From positions 1-64,000 of the forward strand of contig JAFAZK010000053.1 of the NCBI GenBank assembly GCA_019239825.1: 64,000 nucleotides of DNA. Direction: 5' to 3'. Numbering within the stretch: the first letter of the stretch is position 1; every line of letters begins with the position of its first letter. This DNA is from Verrucomicrobiota bacterium. GTDB lineage: Bacteria; Verrucomicrobiota; Verrucomicrobiia; Chthoniobacterales; JAFAMB01. Shown here piece after piece: positions 24,072 through 32,896 of this stretch. The notes beneath the pieces are model-generated. The model was not told the origin of the DNA and did no database searches. It worked only from the letters and a program-made list of their open reading frames with translations. Both the position numbers and the translations under genes were made by a program.

Positions 24072-25211
24072 TCAGGCTAAACGTTTACGGGTAACTCGAG
24101 CAGTTAATATGAAAAAGAGGGTCGCGAAGCCGGCTAGAACCACGGAGTTAAACGCGACAATTCGCCAGACATCGCCGGCTAGAAAGATCGTTTGCAGGGC
24201 CTGGACAAAGTAGCGGGCCGGAAAAAGAAAAGTCAGGAACTGCAGAATCTTCGGCATGCTGGAAATCTCGAACAAAAAGCCGGACAGTTGAAAACCGGGC
24301 AAGAAACCCAAGATGATCGCAAACTGGCCGGCTACGAACTGGCTCTTAGAAAGTGTCGACACCCAAAGACCGATACCTAACCCGCAGGCCAGGAACAGAG
24401 ATGTGACCAAGAACAACGACAAAATCGACCCACGTAACGGTGTATGGAACACGAAGACCGCAACGATCGTGCAGAAGAGCATCGAGCCTACGCCCAGTAA
24501 GAAATAGGGAATCAATTTTCCCAGGACTAATTCTTGAATCGCCACCGGCGTCGCCATCATCGCTTCCATGGTCCCCCTCTCCCATTCTCGGGCTACCACC
24601 AGTGCCGTTAACAAAGTGCCGATCATGGTCATAATGATCGCGATCGAGCCCGGCACCAGGTAGTTCTTGCTTTCGAGAGAAGGGTTGAACCAATTCCGTG
24701 TCTCCACATTGACCATACTGTTAACCGGCGCCCCCGTTTCCATGCCGCGTTCTTGTAGCCAAAGCGTAACCACCGCTTCCAGGTAGGACTCGGCAAAAGC
24801 CGCCGTATTTGGTTCACTGCCATCCCCAATTATCTGCAACGGCGCCGAATTAGTGGTCGATTGAAGCCGGCGCGAAAAATCGATTGGAACCACTAAGAGC
24901 GCCCTTATCCGTCCCGCCACCATTTCCCGTTCGAGGAAACGCCGGTCGAAACTCGCGGTAACATCAAGATATTTCGAGTTGCGCAGACTAATCAGGAGAT
25001 TTTCCGAATCGGGTGTTCGTCCTTCCAGCGCCACGCCCACTCGGACTCGCGTCGAATCCAACGAAACCGCATACCCAAAAAGAAACAGTAACATGATCGG
25101 CAGAATGAAGGCGATCAGGATACTGCTCGGGTCATTGACAATCTGGATCAGTTCCTTACGTACCAAGGCCCCCAACCGTCTCCAACTGAACCGCCGATTC
25201 TTGTTAGTCAT
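24072..25211 (-). CDS. ybhS: ABC-2 type efflux permease (YbhS-like)
   Basis: 379 residues from the second of two close ATGs: CGGAGGT-ATGGCC-ATG places the ribosome site six bases before MTNKNRRFSW, whereas the longer track start has no support. ALVRKELIQIVNDPSSILIA leads into the first helix; the outside domain has GDGSEPNTAAFAESYLEAVV; the second membrane block carries AREWERGTMEAMMATPVAIQ, the paired ABC-2 signature, and FLFPARYFVQALQTIFL. Paralogous to YbhR; the two form a heterodimeric pore. Flanked on both sides by D repeats that separate it from ybhF and ybhR. Confidence 0.93.
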   Translation of the reverse strand: MTNKNRRFSWRRLGALVRKELIQIVNDPSSILIAFILPIMLLFLFGYAVSLDSTRVRVGVALEGRTPDSENLLISLRNSKYLDVTASFDRRFLEREMVAGRIRALLVVPIDFSRRLQSTTNSAPLQIIGDGSEPNTAAFAESYLEAVVTLWLQERGMETGAPVNSMVNVETRNWFNPSLESKNYLVPGSIAIIMTMIGTLLTALVVAREWERGTMEAMMATPVAIQELVLGKLIPYFLLGVGSMLFCTIVAVFVFHTPLRGSILSLFLVTSLFLACGLGIGLWVSTLSKSQFVAGQFAIILGFLPGFQLSGFLFEISSMPKILQFLTFLFPARYFVQALQTIFLAGDVWRIVAFNSVVLAGFATLFFILTARVTRKRLA

Positions 25212-25256
25212 GGCCATACCTCCGAACAACCGCCAGCAAATCAACTCCCGAAGATC

Positions 25257-25546
25257 AACCACAGATCGACGCGGATTGATGCAGATAAATGATTAACCGC
25301 GAATGGACGCGAATAAGGATTGAATCCAATTCAGGAGTAGGACACGCACAGAGGCTATTCAACTCTTCTCGAACGAGTTTCGTTCTGTGCACTCTGTGTC
25401 TCTGTGGTGGAATTTTGGTCTTCATCCGCGTTAGTTCGTGTCCATTCGCGGTTAATCTTTTATCAGCGTTAATCTGCGTCCATCTGCGATTCGTCTTTAT
25501 GCCTTTCGTGTTCATTCGCGGTTACTTTTTGTTTTCATTCGCGGTA
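25257..25546. repeat. D-type inverted repeat, copy 2, overlapping the ybhF stop
   Basis: ACCGCGAATGGACGCGAATA on the left is answered by TTCGTGTCCATTCGCGGTTA and by further ATTCGCGGTTA units on the right; CTGTGTCTCTGTGG also occurs. The right edge overlaps the last codons of ybhF: the stop TAA is part of TAACCGCGAATG. Confidence 0.8.
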
Positions 25547-27321
25547 TCGAAACGTTGAATGATTCGGATGAAGGTCTCCTCCATGGTGGGATCCGATAGG
25601 TCAGCGGACTTAACACTGCGCTTCAGGGCGTCTGGTGTATCGAGCGCAATGAGTTTGCCGCGATAGACTAACCCAATGCGGTCGCAATACTCCGCCTCAT
25701 CCATGAAGTGGGTTGTCACCATCACAGTTACGCCTTTCTCGACCAGGCCGTTGATATGCAACCAAAACTGGCGCCGGGTAATGGGGTCAACACCGGAAGT
25801 CGGTTCGTCCAGGAACAATACATCCGGTTCGTGCATCAAAGCGCAGGCCATGGCCAGCCGTTGTTTGAAACCTAGCGGTAATTGTCCCGAGGCGTTGCCT
25901 AAATGATTCTCCAAACCGAACGCATGGATCATGCGATCGATGGCCGAGCTTCTCCGTTTACCTTGCAATCCATAGACTCCGGAAAAGAAATCGAGGTTCT
26001 GTTGGACCGTTAGATCACCGTAGAGCGAGAATTTCTGCGCCATATAGCCGATCCGGTTCCGAGCCGCGCTTCCTGACTTCCGAAAGTCAATTCCCACTAT
26101 CCGAGCCGTTCCGGAAGAAGGCTTTAACAGACCACATAACATTTTGAAGGTAGTCGACTTCCCCGCGCCGTTGGGTCCAAGCAGGCCAAAGATCTCGCTT
26201 CGGTTGACAGAAAAGGTCACGCGATCCGTCGCTACAAAGTGGCCAAAGCGCTTGGTTAAATCGTGGGCATCGATAACCGTCCCGCCATCGTGCTCAAGAT
26301 GTGGCATCGTACTGGCCACCAGCGATTCTTCCTTAGGCAATCCACCAAGGGTATCGACAAACGCATCCTCGAACCGCGGCGCTACCGCACGTAGATGCCG
26401 ATCATCCGCGAATTGTTCGATCCCTTCCTGAGAGCTACCCTCCTTCAGCACCAGGCGGATGTGATCTCCCTGGACGACACCATCCACCACTGCCGGTGAG
26501 CGCAACGCGTCGGCCAAGATCTTCCGTCGATTATTAGCGACTAGTAATTGGAAGGTTCGCGAGCGTACCCGGTCGGTAAGTTCTTTCGGTGGTCCATCAA
26601 AGATTTTTTTGCCTTCATGCAGAAGGATTACCGCATCACAGAGCTCAACCTCATCCAGGTAAGCGGTACTCCAAATAACTCCGATCCCCTCTCCCACTAA
26701 GTCTTGTACCATTTTCCATAGATCTCGCCTGGATATCGGATCGACACCGACACTCGGTTCGTCGAGTAACAACAGATCCGGTTTGCTGACGAGCGCGCAG
26801 GCTAAACCCAATTTTTGCTTCATCCCTCCTGATAAGGCGCCGGCTTTCCGTTCCTGGAAACGTTTTAAATCAGTAAAAGTGAGCAACCGATCAAAGCTTG
26901 CTTGTCTCTCCTCGCCAATGATCCCGCGCAGTTCCGCGTAGAGTTGAAGGTTCTGCATCACGCTTAGATCTTCGTAGAGACCAAACCGTTGAGGCATATA
27001 TCCGATCCGAGACCTGATTTCCTCCGGCTGGGTTGTGGGATCAAAACCAAGAACCCGGATACTTCCGGCCGTCGGGAGCAGCAAACCTGCTAATAGCCGC
27101 ATCAGCGTCGTCTTTCCTGCGCCGTCGGGTCCTGCTAGCCCCGTGATAGCGCCACCGACCACCCGGGTATCAAGATGATCCAAAGCCGGAGCCGCCCCTT
27201 CCCTGAAGGATTTAACTAATCCGGTAGTTTCGACGAGCGGTAGGGACGAGCGGGAGCTCGTTCCTACCGATTGCGACAACGCACCGTTCCCGGCGTTAAC
27301 TCTTGGGCTGCTCTGGTTCAT
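25522..27321 (-). CDS. ybhF: Efflux ABC ATPase with two nucleotide-binding domains (YbhF-like)
   Basis: About 599 residues; ATG 27321 is preferred because GGTGG lies nine bases upstream. Two complete ABC cassettes: first Walker A GPDGAGKTT, signature LSGGMKQKLG and Walker B LLLLDEPSVGVDP; second Walker A GPNGAGKST, signature LPLGFKQRLA (degenerate) and VLFLDEPTSGVDP. It powers the YbhS/YbhR pore. The gene overlaps the end of ybhG by about 26 bases. Two oddities are readable: an E palindrome lies in frame in the N-terminus, encoding VGTSSRSSLPL before the first cassette; and the C-terminus TANENKK plus the stop are made of D-repeat words. Confidence 0.94.
   Translation of the reverse strand: MNQSSPRVNAGNGALSQSVGTSSRSSLPLVETTGLVKSFREGAAPALDHLDTRVVGGAITGLAGPDGAGKTTLMRLLAGLLLPTAGSIRVLGFDPTTQPEEIRSRIGYMPQRFGLYEDLSVMQNLQLYAELRGIIGEERQASFDRLLTFTDLKRFQERKAGALSGGMKQKLGLACALVSKPDLLLLDEPSVGVDPISRRDLWKMVQDLVGEGIGVIWSTAYLDEVELCDAVILLHEGKKIFDGPPKELTDRVRSRTFQLLVANNRRKILADALRSPAVVDGVVQGDHIRLVLKEGSSQEGIEQFADDRHLRAVAPRFEDAFVDTLGGLPKEESLVASTMPHLEHDGGTVIDAHDLTKRFGHFVATDRVTFSVNRSEIFGLLGPNGAGKSTTFKMLCGLLKPSSGTARIVGIDFRKSGSAARNRIGYMAQKFSLYGDLTVQQNLDFFSGVYGLQGKRRSSAIDRMIHAFGLENHLGNASGQLPLGFKQRLAMACALMHEPDVLFLDEPTSGVDPITRRQFWLHINGLVEKGVTVMVTTHFMDEAEYCDRIGLVYRGKLIALDTPDALKRSVKSADLSDPTMEETFIRIIQRFDTANENKK
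27239..27268. repeat. E palindrome inside the ybhF coding region
   Basis: GGTAGGGACGAG-CGGGAG-CTCGTTCCTACC, a 30-bp palindrome with one mismatch between its arms, read in frame as part of ybhF. No start codon lies between it and the first Walker A region, so it must be translated if the first cassette is made. Confidence 0.75.
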
Positions 27322-28309
27322 GGTGTTCATCCACCATTCGCAGGGTTACCGGCATTCCTTGCCGGAGATAACGATCGGGTTTCGCGATGATAACTCGGAG
27401 CCGATAAACCAAGTCTGTCCGCAGTTCGCGAGTCTCGACATTTTTCGGCGTAAACTCCGCTATCGGAGAAATAAATCCGATTTGTCCAACGTAGGGATGA
27501 TTCGGATCGGTGTCGTTGTGTACCAGCGCCTTCATTCCGGGGTAAATGCGGCCAAGATCGCGTTCGTCGACATAAGTGCGGACCCAGACCGGCTCGTTTT
27601 GGCAAATGGCATAGATAACGGAGCTAGTGGAGACGATCGTTCCGGGTTCGACAGCCCGGGTTATAATCACGCCGTCAACCGGCGCAAAAAGCTTGCAATC
27701 ATCTACGTTCTGCCGAGCGGTGGCCAGATTCGCTTTTGAGTTCTCGAGTTGCGCTTTAGCGCTATCGATGTCCTCAAAACGATTACCCGCTAATTCCAGA
27801 TTGAGGTTAGCTTGAGAGAGATCGACCTGTCCCTTTAGTGAATCGCGCGACGCCAGGGCATTATCATAGTCCGACTTTGAGATGACGTGGCTTTGCTGCA
27901 AAGCGTCTTGCCGTTCAAAATATCTGAGAGCATTTTGATAGTTGGCTTTCGCTTGAGCGAGTTGCGCCTTGGCCTGCTCGATTTCCTCCGGGCGATATCC
28001 ATTCACCATTTTGCTGTAGTTAGCCTGCGCTTGGGCGACCTGAGCTTCGGCTAAATGCACCTGGTCCTGATAAGGAACGTCATCCAGCGTCGCGATCAGA
28101 TCTCCGGCGTGTACGACATCACCTTCCTCCAGTTTCATTTCTTTCACTCGTCCCGTAACCCGAAAGCCGACATTCACCTGACGAATATCGATGTTTCCTT
28201 GGAGCGTCAGGATGCGTTGAGGGGTCGCCGTGAACTGCTGGTAGAGAAACCACCCAGCAATAGAAAGCACAGCGACAATTCCTAGAATAATCACTAGTCG
28301 TTTCCTCAT
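27296..28309 (-). CDS. ybhG: HlyD-type membrane fusion protein (YbhG-like)
   Basis: 337 residues: one N-terminal membrane anchor (RLVIILGIVAVLSIAGWFLY), a split biotinyl-lipoyl domain (VTGRVKEMKLEEGDVVHAGD and APVDGVIITRAVEPG), a long alpha-helical coiled-coil hairpin (about residues 80-200) with AEAQVAQAQANY-type repeats, and a beta-barrel end. It bridges the inner-membrane permeases to the outer membrane. GGAGGT sits six bases before the ATG, a strong ribosome site. It starts 4 bases after the cecR stop and its end overlaps ybhF, so the first three genes are clearly one operon. Confidence 0.94.
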   Translation of the reverse strand: MRKRLVIILGIVAVLSIAGWFLYQQFTATPQRILTLQGNIDIRQVNVGFRVTGRVKEMKLEEGDVVHAGDLIATLDDVPYQDQVHLAEAQVAQAQANYSKMVNGYRPEEIEQAKAQLAQAKANYQNALRYFERQDALQQSHVISKSDYDNALASRDSLKGQVDLSQANLNLELAGNRFEDIDSAKAQLENSKANLATARQNVDDCKLFAPVDGVIITRAVEPGTIVSTSSVIYAICQNEPVWVRTYVDERDLGRIYPGMKALVHNDTDPNHPYVGQIGFISPIAEFTPKNVETRELRTDLVYRLRVIIAKPDRYLRQGMPVTLRMVDEHHEPEQPKS

Positions 28310-28313
28310 TTTT

Positions 28314-29021
28314 CTACCTCCCGTTTCGTGGAGAGCGCCTTCCCGCAGCCGCGGGACGAGGCGGTTTCGGTTGTAGCAGGTCTAATTGTTCGTGGAGTGC
28401 TGCTTGGATTTCCGCGAACTCCTCTTCCGTGTACCCGGTTAAATTAAGGCGGCGCTTGATCGTCTCGCGGCCGGCAAGGAAAACCAGAATCTGACCGACG
28501 ATCATCTGAGCGCGAAAAATCACGCTGCGATCATCCGGTTCCCGCTCCAGAAGGATGGCTAACAGGGCCGAGATTGTCCGGTGAACATGCCGGATCACTC
28601 TTTCGTAGATCAGATCGAAAGCCTTGGTCGGCTGCATTTGTTCTCGGATGATAATCCGGCCAAAGGAACGGTTGGTCTGCTGGCGTAGTAGTACCTCCAG
28701 CATGGTTCCTAACAGCGTTTTCAGGAGATCGAGCGCCTCTGCTTTATCGATGTTTTTTGCTGTCAGCCGGGATTCGATCTCCGCCACGACGGATCCTATT
28801 TTTGGCGCGTGAACCGAAAAGAAGTGTTCGATGGTTGCGAGGTAAAGTCCTTCCTTACCCCCGAAATAGTACGGGATAGCGGCCTGGTTAACTTCAGCGC
28901 GCTCAGCCAATTGACGGGTGGTAGCGCCTTCCAGGTTATAGGTGCCAAAGATCTCAGCGGCAGCGTCGAGGAGACGAGCGCGAGCGCCGAGATCAGGGGT
29001 GATGGGGAGAGACTCACTCAC
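28314..29021 (-). CDS. cecR: TetR-family repressor (CecR/YbiH-like)
   Basis: 235 residues with GTG start at 29021. HTH: RLLDAAAEIFGTYNLEGATT, RQLAERAEVNQAAIPYYFGG, KEGLYLATIEHFF. The C-terminal part (RQQTNRSFGRIIIREQMQPT) fits the DUF1956 ligand domain of CecR. In E. coli CecR controls ybhGFSR; here it is the first gene of the same operon, so autoregulation is expected. The upstream divergent space contains an ATTTAATCAAATG direct repeat ten bases ahead of the start. No Shine-Dalgarno site is visible, which would fit a leaderless or poorly translated repressor. Confidence 0.9.
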   Translation of the reverse strand: MSESLPITPDLGARARLLDAAAEIFGTYNLEGATTRQLAERAEVNQAAIPYYFGGKEGLYLATIEHFFSVHAPKIGSVVAEIESRLTAKNIDKAEALDLLKTLLGTMLEVLLRQQTNRSFGRIIIREQMQPTKAFDLIYERVIRHVHRTISALLAILLEREPDDRSVIFRAQMIVGQILVFLAGRETIKRRLNLTGYTEEEFAEIQAALHEQLDLLQPKPPRPAAAGRRSPRNGR

Positions 29022-29031
29022 AAGCTAAGAT

Positions 29032-29058
29032 ATTTAATCAAATGATTTAATCAAATGA
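29032..29058. promoter_or_regulatory. Candidate CecR operator
   Basis: ATTTAATCAAATGA occurs twice with a 13-base period, overlapping by one base, and contains the near-perfect dyad TGATTTAATCA. It lies 11 bases upstream of the cecR start, a position where a bound repressor would block transcription. Confidence 0.45.
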
Positions 29059-29127
29059 ATCATTCAGTTGATTGGGAACTACCTTCCGGGCAGCCTATAG
29101 CTGGAAATTCTTTTAACTTTTCCATAG

Positions 29128-29152
29128 TTGACCAATTTAGAAACTTGGTCAA
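29128..29152. promoter_or_regulatory. Candidate operator of the divergent TetR gene
   Basis: TTGACCAA and TTGGTCAA form a perfect 8-bp inverted repeat with a 9-base spacer, 19 bases upstream of the second TetR gene. TTGACC could double as a -35 hexamer. Confidence 0.45.
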
Positions 29153-29170
29153 ATTACTAAATTAGATACT

Positions 29171-29893
29171 TTGATCCCTAATCCTCCTTCCAAACTCAAT
29201 AAACGATTCCTTCGCGCCCAACGTATTCTCGATTCCGCGGCTCAGCTCCTCGAACGCTGGGGTTATAGCCGCGTCACCATCGATGACATCGCTAAGCATT
29301 CCGGTGTCGGCAAAGGGACGGTTTACTTGCACTGGCCAAACCGGGAGACCCTTTTTATGGCCGTATTACAACGAGAATTAGTGCAGGCGATTGAGAACCT
29401 GGCGCCAACTCTGCGTGAACATCCCGAGGAATTGTTGCTGCATCGTCTAGTTCGCCATTTCTGGTTAGCAGCCAATCGACGTCCTCTAATCCGAGCCGTC
29501 TTCGTCCAGGACTTCGAAACGCTCGGCCGCCTGACCACAGCCGGAGACCCGAAGCTTGTAGCGGAGCAGTACGAAGCTTTCGAGGCCTACGTCGAGGTCC
29601 TGAAAAAGGCCCGGCTTCTTCGCGCGGATCTGACCGGAATGGAGGTTATGTACATCTACCGAGCCACCATCACTGGTTTCTTTATGGCAGAGAGCCTGGT
29701 TCCAGGTCAGTTTCAGCCCGATGTAGAACGCAAAGCCGATCTTCTGGCTTCTGTCTTTCAACGCACATTCGAGATCCCCGACCCTCCCCCACCCGCTGCA
29801 CTTAAAGCCATCGCGCCGCAGATAGCCACGTTAATCCGGAAGATTGCTGAAGCTAAACAGGCGATGGTCTATGGAAGCGGAAGCAATCAGTGA
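29171..29893 (+). CDS. TetR-family transcriptional regulator
   Basis: 240 residues from a TTG start (LIPNPPSKLNKRFLRAQRIL); no better start is available before the HTH. DNA-binding part: LDSAAQLLERWGYSRVTIDD, IAKHSGVGKGTVYLHWPNRE, TLFMAVLQREL. The C-terminal ligand domain is of unknown specificity. It is transcribed away from cecR-ybhGFSR, from which it is separated by 149 bases with two different palindromic sites, so cross-control of the efflux operon is plausible. The final residues and stop (GSNQ then TGA) lie in AATCAGTGATCAGT, a T-type word, just before element A1. Confidence 0.88.
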   Translation: MIPNPPSKLNKRFLRAQRILDSAAQLLERWGYSRVTIDDIAKHSGVGKGTVYLHWPNRETLFMAVLQRELVQAIENLAPTLREHPEELLLHRLVRHFWLAANRRPLIRAVFVQDFETLGRLTTAGDPKLVAEQYEAFEAYVEVLKKARLLRADLTGMEVMYIYRATITGFFMAESLVPGQFQPDVERKADLLASVFQRTFEIPDPPPPAALKAIAPQIATLIRKIAEAKQAMVYGSGSNQ

Positions 29894-29922
29894 TCAGTCG
29901 GGAGGGCGCCCTGTTAGCGGAA

Positions 29923-30200
29923 TGGAGGGGAGCCGCTTTGGATCGCGATCGACGAACCCGCGCTATTTCTCTCGGCGCGTGTGTGGCGACAAATCATGTT
30001 AAACAGGCGGCTCCCGCTAATGACCCCAGGGCCTGGTTTGTCTCTTGGTGCGTGAAATAGCTCATTTAAACCAAACGCTGGACGAAACATCGCGCTGGGT
30101 AGTTTCCGGGAGCCGCCTGTTTAACTCAGTTTGTGGCCTTTCGCGCGCTGGAAACAAATACGCGGGGTCGTTGGTCACATGCTAAAGCGGCTCCCCTCCA
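29923..30200. repeat. A element, copy 1 (278 bp)
   Basis: Outer ends TGGAGGGGAGCCGCTTTG and AAAGCGGCTCCCCTCCA; inner arms TTAAACAGGCGGCTCCC (29999) and GGGAGCCGCCTGTTTAA (30108). The spacers between outer and inner arms are also inverted copies of each other. The core carries GGTTTGTCTCTTGGTG and ACGAAACATCGCGCTGGG. It lies between the convergent TetR and MOSC genes; the ORFs called across it are not credible. Confidence 0.88.
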
Positions 30201-30229
30201 GTGCGCCGCTCCTAGCTGCACCACACTGC

Positions 30230-30880
30230 TTACTTTCCCGCCCTCCCGGCCTGCAAAATGTCCTTCCATCCTTGTACGACACCCTCTGCGCTCATTATCC
30301 TCTCGAAGACATCGGGTGCGACTCCGCGATAGGCAGCTTGATTTACTAAGCTAACAGAGATTGGATCGTTAAATCGGTTTTCTAATGCCCAGTTATCGCG
30401 GGTATTCACAATCCCTGGTTGTAAGACCTGTAGATAAAAGCCAGTCCGCATTGAGTCGATCGTCCCCTTCAAAAAGCCGTTCAGACCGAGCTTCCGTTCC
30501 TGTTTCCAACAGGGCCCTCGTGGACCGGAGACCTGGACAATGGCGGTTCCCACTCTGTAAACGTCGCCACAGAAAACGGTCTCTTCGTCCCCTCCGCTAA
30601 TCGTCCAATTCTCACCTACGCTACCTGGACCGAGACTGCGTTCGCCGTCTAGATCGTAGGCGGCGTTCCAGAAATCGTAGTGTACGATCGGGTGGACGCA
30701 GACGGCTTGGCCGGGCCGACCGTGATTTTTTGGGTCCGCGACCTGGTCCCCGGCTAAACTTCGCTCCCGTAGCTCAATCGGTCCTTCGACCCGGGTCCGA
30801 TAGATGGCAGACAACCAGGTCCCCTTTTCATCCGTGATGCTCTTTGGCTCGCCTATAAAGATTGCTTCAATGCGAATCAT
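30230..30880 (-). CDS. MOSC-domain protein, YiiM-like
   Basis: 216 residues. The block AGDQVADPKNHGRPGQAVCV followed by PGSVGENWTISG, VQVSGPRGPCWKQ and GFYLQVLQPG is the MOSC core of the YiiM type, with the two cysteines (AVC and GPCWK) of this group; in E. coli YiiM reduces N-hydroxylated bases such as 6-hydroxylaminopurine using a molybdenum cofactor. The last 50 residues form the helical YiiM C-terminus. The TAA stop lies in AAGTAAGCAGT, a T-type word. It is divergent from the DUF255 gene, with only 85 bases between them. Confidence 0.9.
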   Translation of the reverse strand: MIRIEAIFIGEPKSITDEKGTWLSAIYRTRVEGPIELRERSLAGDQVADPKNHGRPGQAVCVHPIVHYDFWNAAYDLDGERSLGPGSVGENWTISGGDEETVFCGDVYRVGTAIVQVSGPRGPCWKQERKLGLNGFLKGTIDSMRTGFYLQVLQPGIVNTRDNWALENRFNDPISVSLVNQAAYRGVAPDVFERIMSAEGVVQGWKDILQAGRAGK

Positions 30881-30965
30881 ACCTTCCGATCGATATCTTG
30901 AAATAAAGATCCGCCAAATCGCATCTTAACTCCAGACAACTCCGCGCTGGTGAACCATCCTCGTT

Positions 30966-32756
30966 ATGTCTAGTCAAGCCTCGATGAGCCGAACTGTAAA
31001 TAGGCGCGGTTGGCTAAAATTATCCGCTCTATTTCTAGCGCTGTTTTTCTGCTTCAAACTGGAAGGCGCCAATGAGATCCCCTGGCGGCCATGGTCCGAC
31101 TCGATTTTTAACGAGGCCAGACAGCAAGGCCGGTTTGTGTTGCTCGATCTTGGAACCGGGTGGTGTCACTGGTGCCACGTAATGGAAGAAGTCACTTACG
31201 CAGACCCGGCTGTGGTCGATCTAATCCGCTCACACTACCTTGCGATCCGGGTTGATGCAGATTCTCGGCCTGACCTTGCCAATCGATATGAGGACTATGG
31301 CTGGCCGGCTACTATCGTGTTTAACTCGGATGGCAGCGAGATCGTTAAACGCCAAGGCTATATCCCTCCAAAGCCGATGGCTTCAATGCTACAAGCGATC
31401 ATTGATGATCCATCGCCCGGCCCTTCGATACTTCCCGAACCGAAACTATCCAGTTCTGATCAGCCCTTTCTATCCGACTTAGCCATTGATCGCCTGCGGC
31501 AACGGTTGATCGACTCTTACGATTCAAAGAATAAAGGTTGGGGCACGGTCCAGAAGTTCCTAAACTGGGACACTATCGAATATTGCCTCTTTTACAGCAT
31601 GTCAGGCGACACCGATTTCGCCCGCATGGGTCGCGAAACGCTCACAGCCCAACTCAACTTGATCGACCCGATTTGGGGAGGCGTTTGTCAATATTCTACA
31701 GATGGAGATTGGGAACATCCGCATTTCGAAAAGATCATGCAGATGCAGGCGGAAAATATCCGGGCTTATGCAGAGGCCTATGCGGTATGGGGTGATCCTG
31801 TTTACCTTAATACCGCGGCGAAGATCTATGGCTATTTAAAGAGTTTTCTGATGTCATCGGACGGGACCTTCTATGCGAGTCAAGACGCCGACCTTACTCC
31901 GAGTGAACATTCCGCTGATTACTTTAGACTAGGGAACTCCGAACGCCGAAAGCTCGGCATCCCGCGGGTGGACAAACACGTCTACTCTCGAGAAAACGGT
32001 TGGGCGATCAATGCTCTGGCTGTGCTCGGCGCGATATCCGGCGAGCGCCAACCTTTGCAGGATGCGATCCGGGCCGCGAATTGGGTTGTCGAACATCGAA
32101 GAATGCCGGCAGGCGGCTTTCAACATGACGACATCGATAAAGCCGGACCTTATCTCGCTGATACTTTATACATGGGCCGCGCTTTCCTGACTCTTTACAT
32201 GGCAACGGCAGACCGCAGTTGGCTTCGACAGGCCGAGGACGCCGGCAATTATGTTGATCAACAATTCAAAGGAGAGCTCGGTTATTTAACTTCTGCTTCT
32301 ATCGGTACTTTGAAAGCTAAGCCTCAAATTGACGAGAACGTTGACGTCGCTCGGTTCGCTAATTTGCTCGAGAAGTACAGCGGGATTGCGACGTACGGGA
32401 CGATGGCCAAGCACGCGATGCGGTTTCTGAGCATCCCTGCTGTGGTCGACGAACGCGGCTTTCTCGTCGCAGGAATTCTTCTAGCTAATCACGAATTAAC
32501 GACTTCGCCGCTCCACGTAACCGTAGTAGGCCCTAAAACCGACACCATCGCTTCCTCATTGTTCCAAGCCGCCCTAAAACTCCCTGCCTTTTATAAACGA
32601 GTGGAATGGTGGGACAGCCAAGACGGTGCCTTACCGAATGCCGACGTTGAATACCCGGTGCTAGACAATGCAGCAGCCTTTATTTGCGGCGAGCACAGCT
32701 GTTCTCCGCCAGTCTTTTCGGCGGAGAAGTTAGCAATGGTGGCCGGCAAAAGGTAG
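30966..32756 (+). CDS. Exported thioredoxin-domain protein (DUF255/YyaL-like)
   Basis: 596 residues. An N-terminal signal (LKLSALFLALFFCFKLEGA) is followed by a thioredoxin-like DUF255 domain: EIPWRPWSDSIFNEARQQGR, then GTGWCHWCHVMEEVTYADPA with the characteristic CHWCH site, and YGWPATIVFNSDGSE. The larger C-terminal part is an (alpha/alpha)6-like region as in N-acylglucosamine epimerase-fold members of this family (GFQHDDIDKAGPYLADTLYM). Homologues include human SPATA20 and B. subtilis YyaL; function unknown, a redox or sugar role is guessed. The signal suggests extracytoplasmic location, unlike YyaL. Convergent with the SDR gene across B3 and A2. Confidence 0.88.
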   Translation: MSSQASMSRTVNRRGWLKLSALFLALFFCFKLEGANEIPWRPWSDSIFNEARQQGRFVLLDLGTGWCHWCHVMEEVTYADPAVVDLIRSHYLAIRVDADSRPDLANRYEDYGWPATIVFNSDGSEIVKRQGYIPPKPMASMLQAIIDDPSPGPSILPEPKLSSSDQPFLSDLAIDRLRQRLIDSYDSKNKGWGTVQKFLNWDTIEYCLFYSMSGDTDFARMGRETLTAQLNLIDPIWGGVCQYSTDGDWEHPHFEKIMQMQAENIRAYAEAYAVWGDPVYLNTAAKIYGYLKSFLMSSDGTFYASQDADLTPSEHSADYFRLGNSERRKLGIPRVDKHVYSRENGWAINALAVLGAISGERQPLQDAIRAANWVVEHRRMPAGGFQHDDIDKAGPYLADTLYMGRAFLTLYMATADRSWLRQAEDAGNYVDQQFKGELGYLTSASIGTLKAKPQIDENVDVARFANLLEKYSGIATYGTMAKHAMRFLSIPAVVDERGFLVAGILLANHELTTSPLHVTVVGPKTDTIASSLFQAALKLPAFYKRVEWWDSQDGALPNADVEYPVLDNAAAFICGEHSCSPPVFSAEKLAMVAGKR

Positions 32757-32773
32757 GAGCAGCAGGCACACAT

Positions 32774-32896
32774 TTGGTGGGGCGGGGCTCCCGAATGGCT
32801 AAATCGGTATAGCGAAGCCTTCAGTGGTCCTCGTTGACTTGCGCAATTAGGCCGTTCAACGCGCCGAGCCGTTGATCTATCGTGGGCCACGCGCAA
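32774..32896. repeat. Half B element (copy 3) cut off by an A element
   Basis: The left end TTGGTGGGGCGGGGCTCCCG and the inner arm CGCGCCGAGCCG are present, then the sequence runs directly into the first base of A2. The inner right and outer right arms of B are missing and are not found after A2. Confidence 0.8.
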
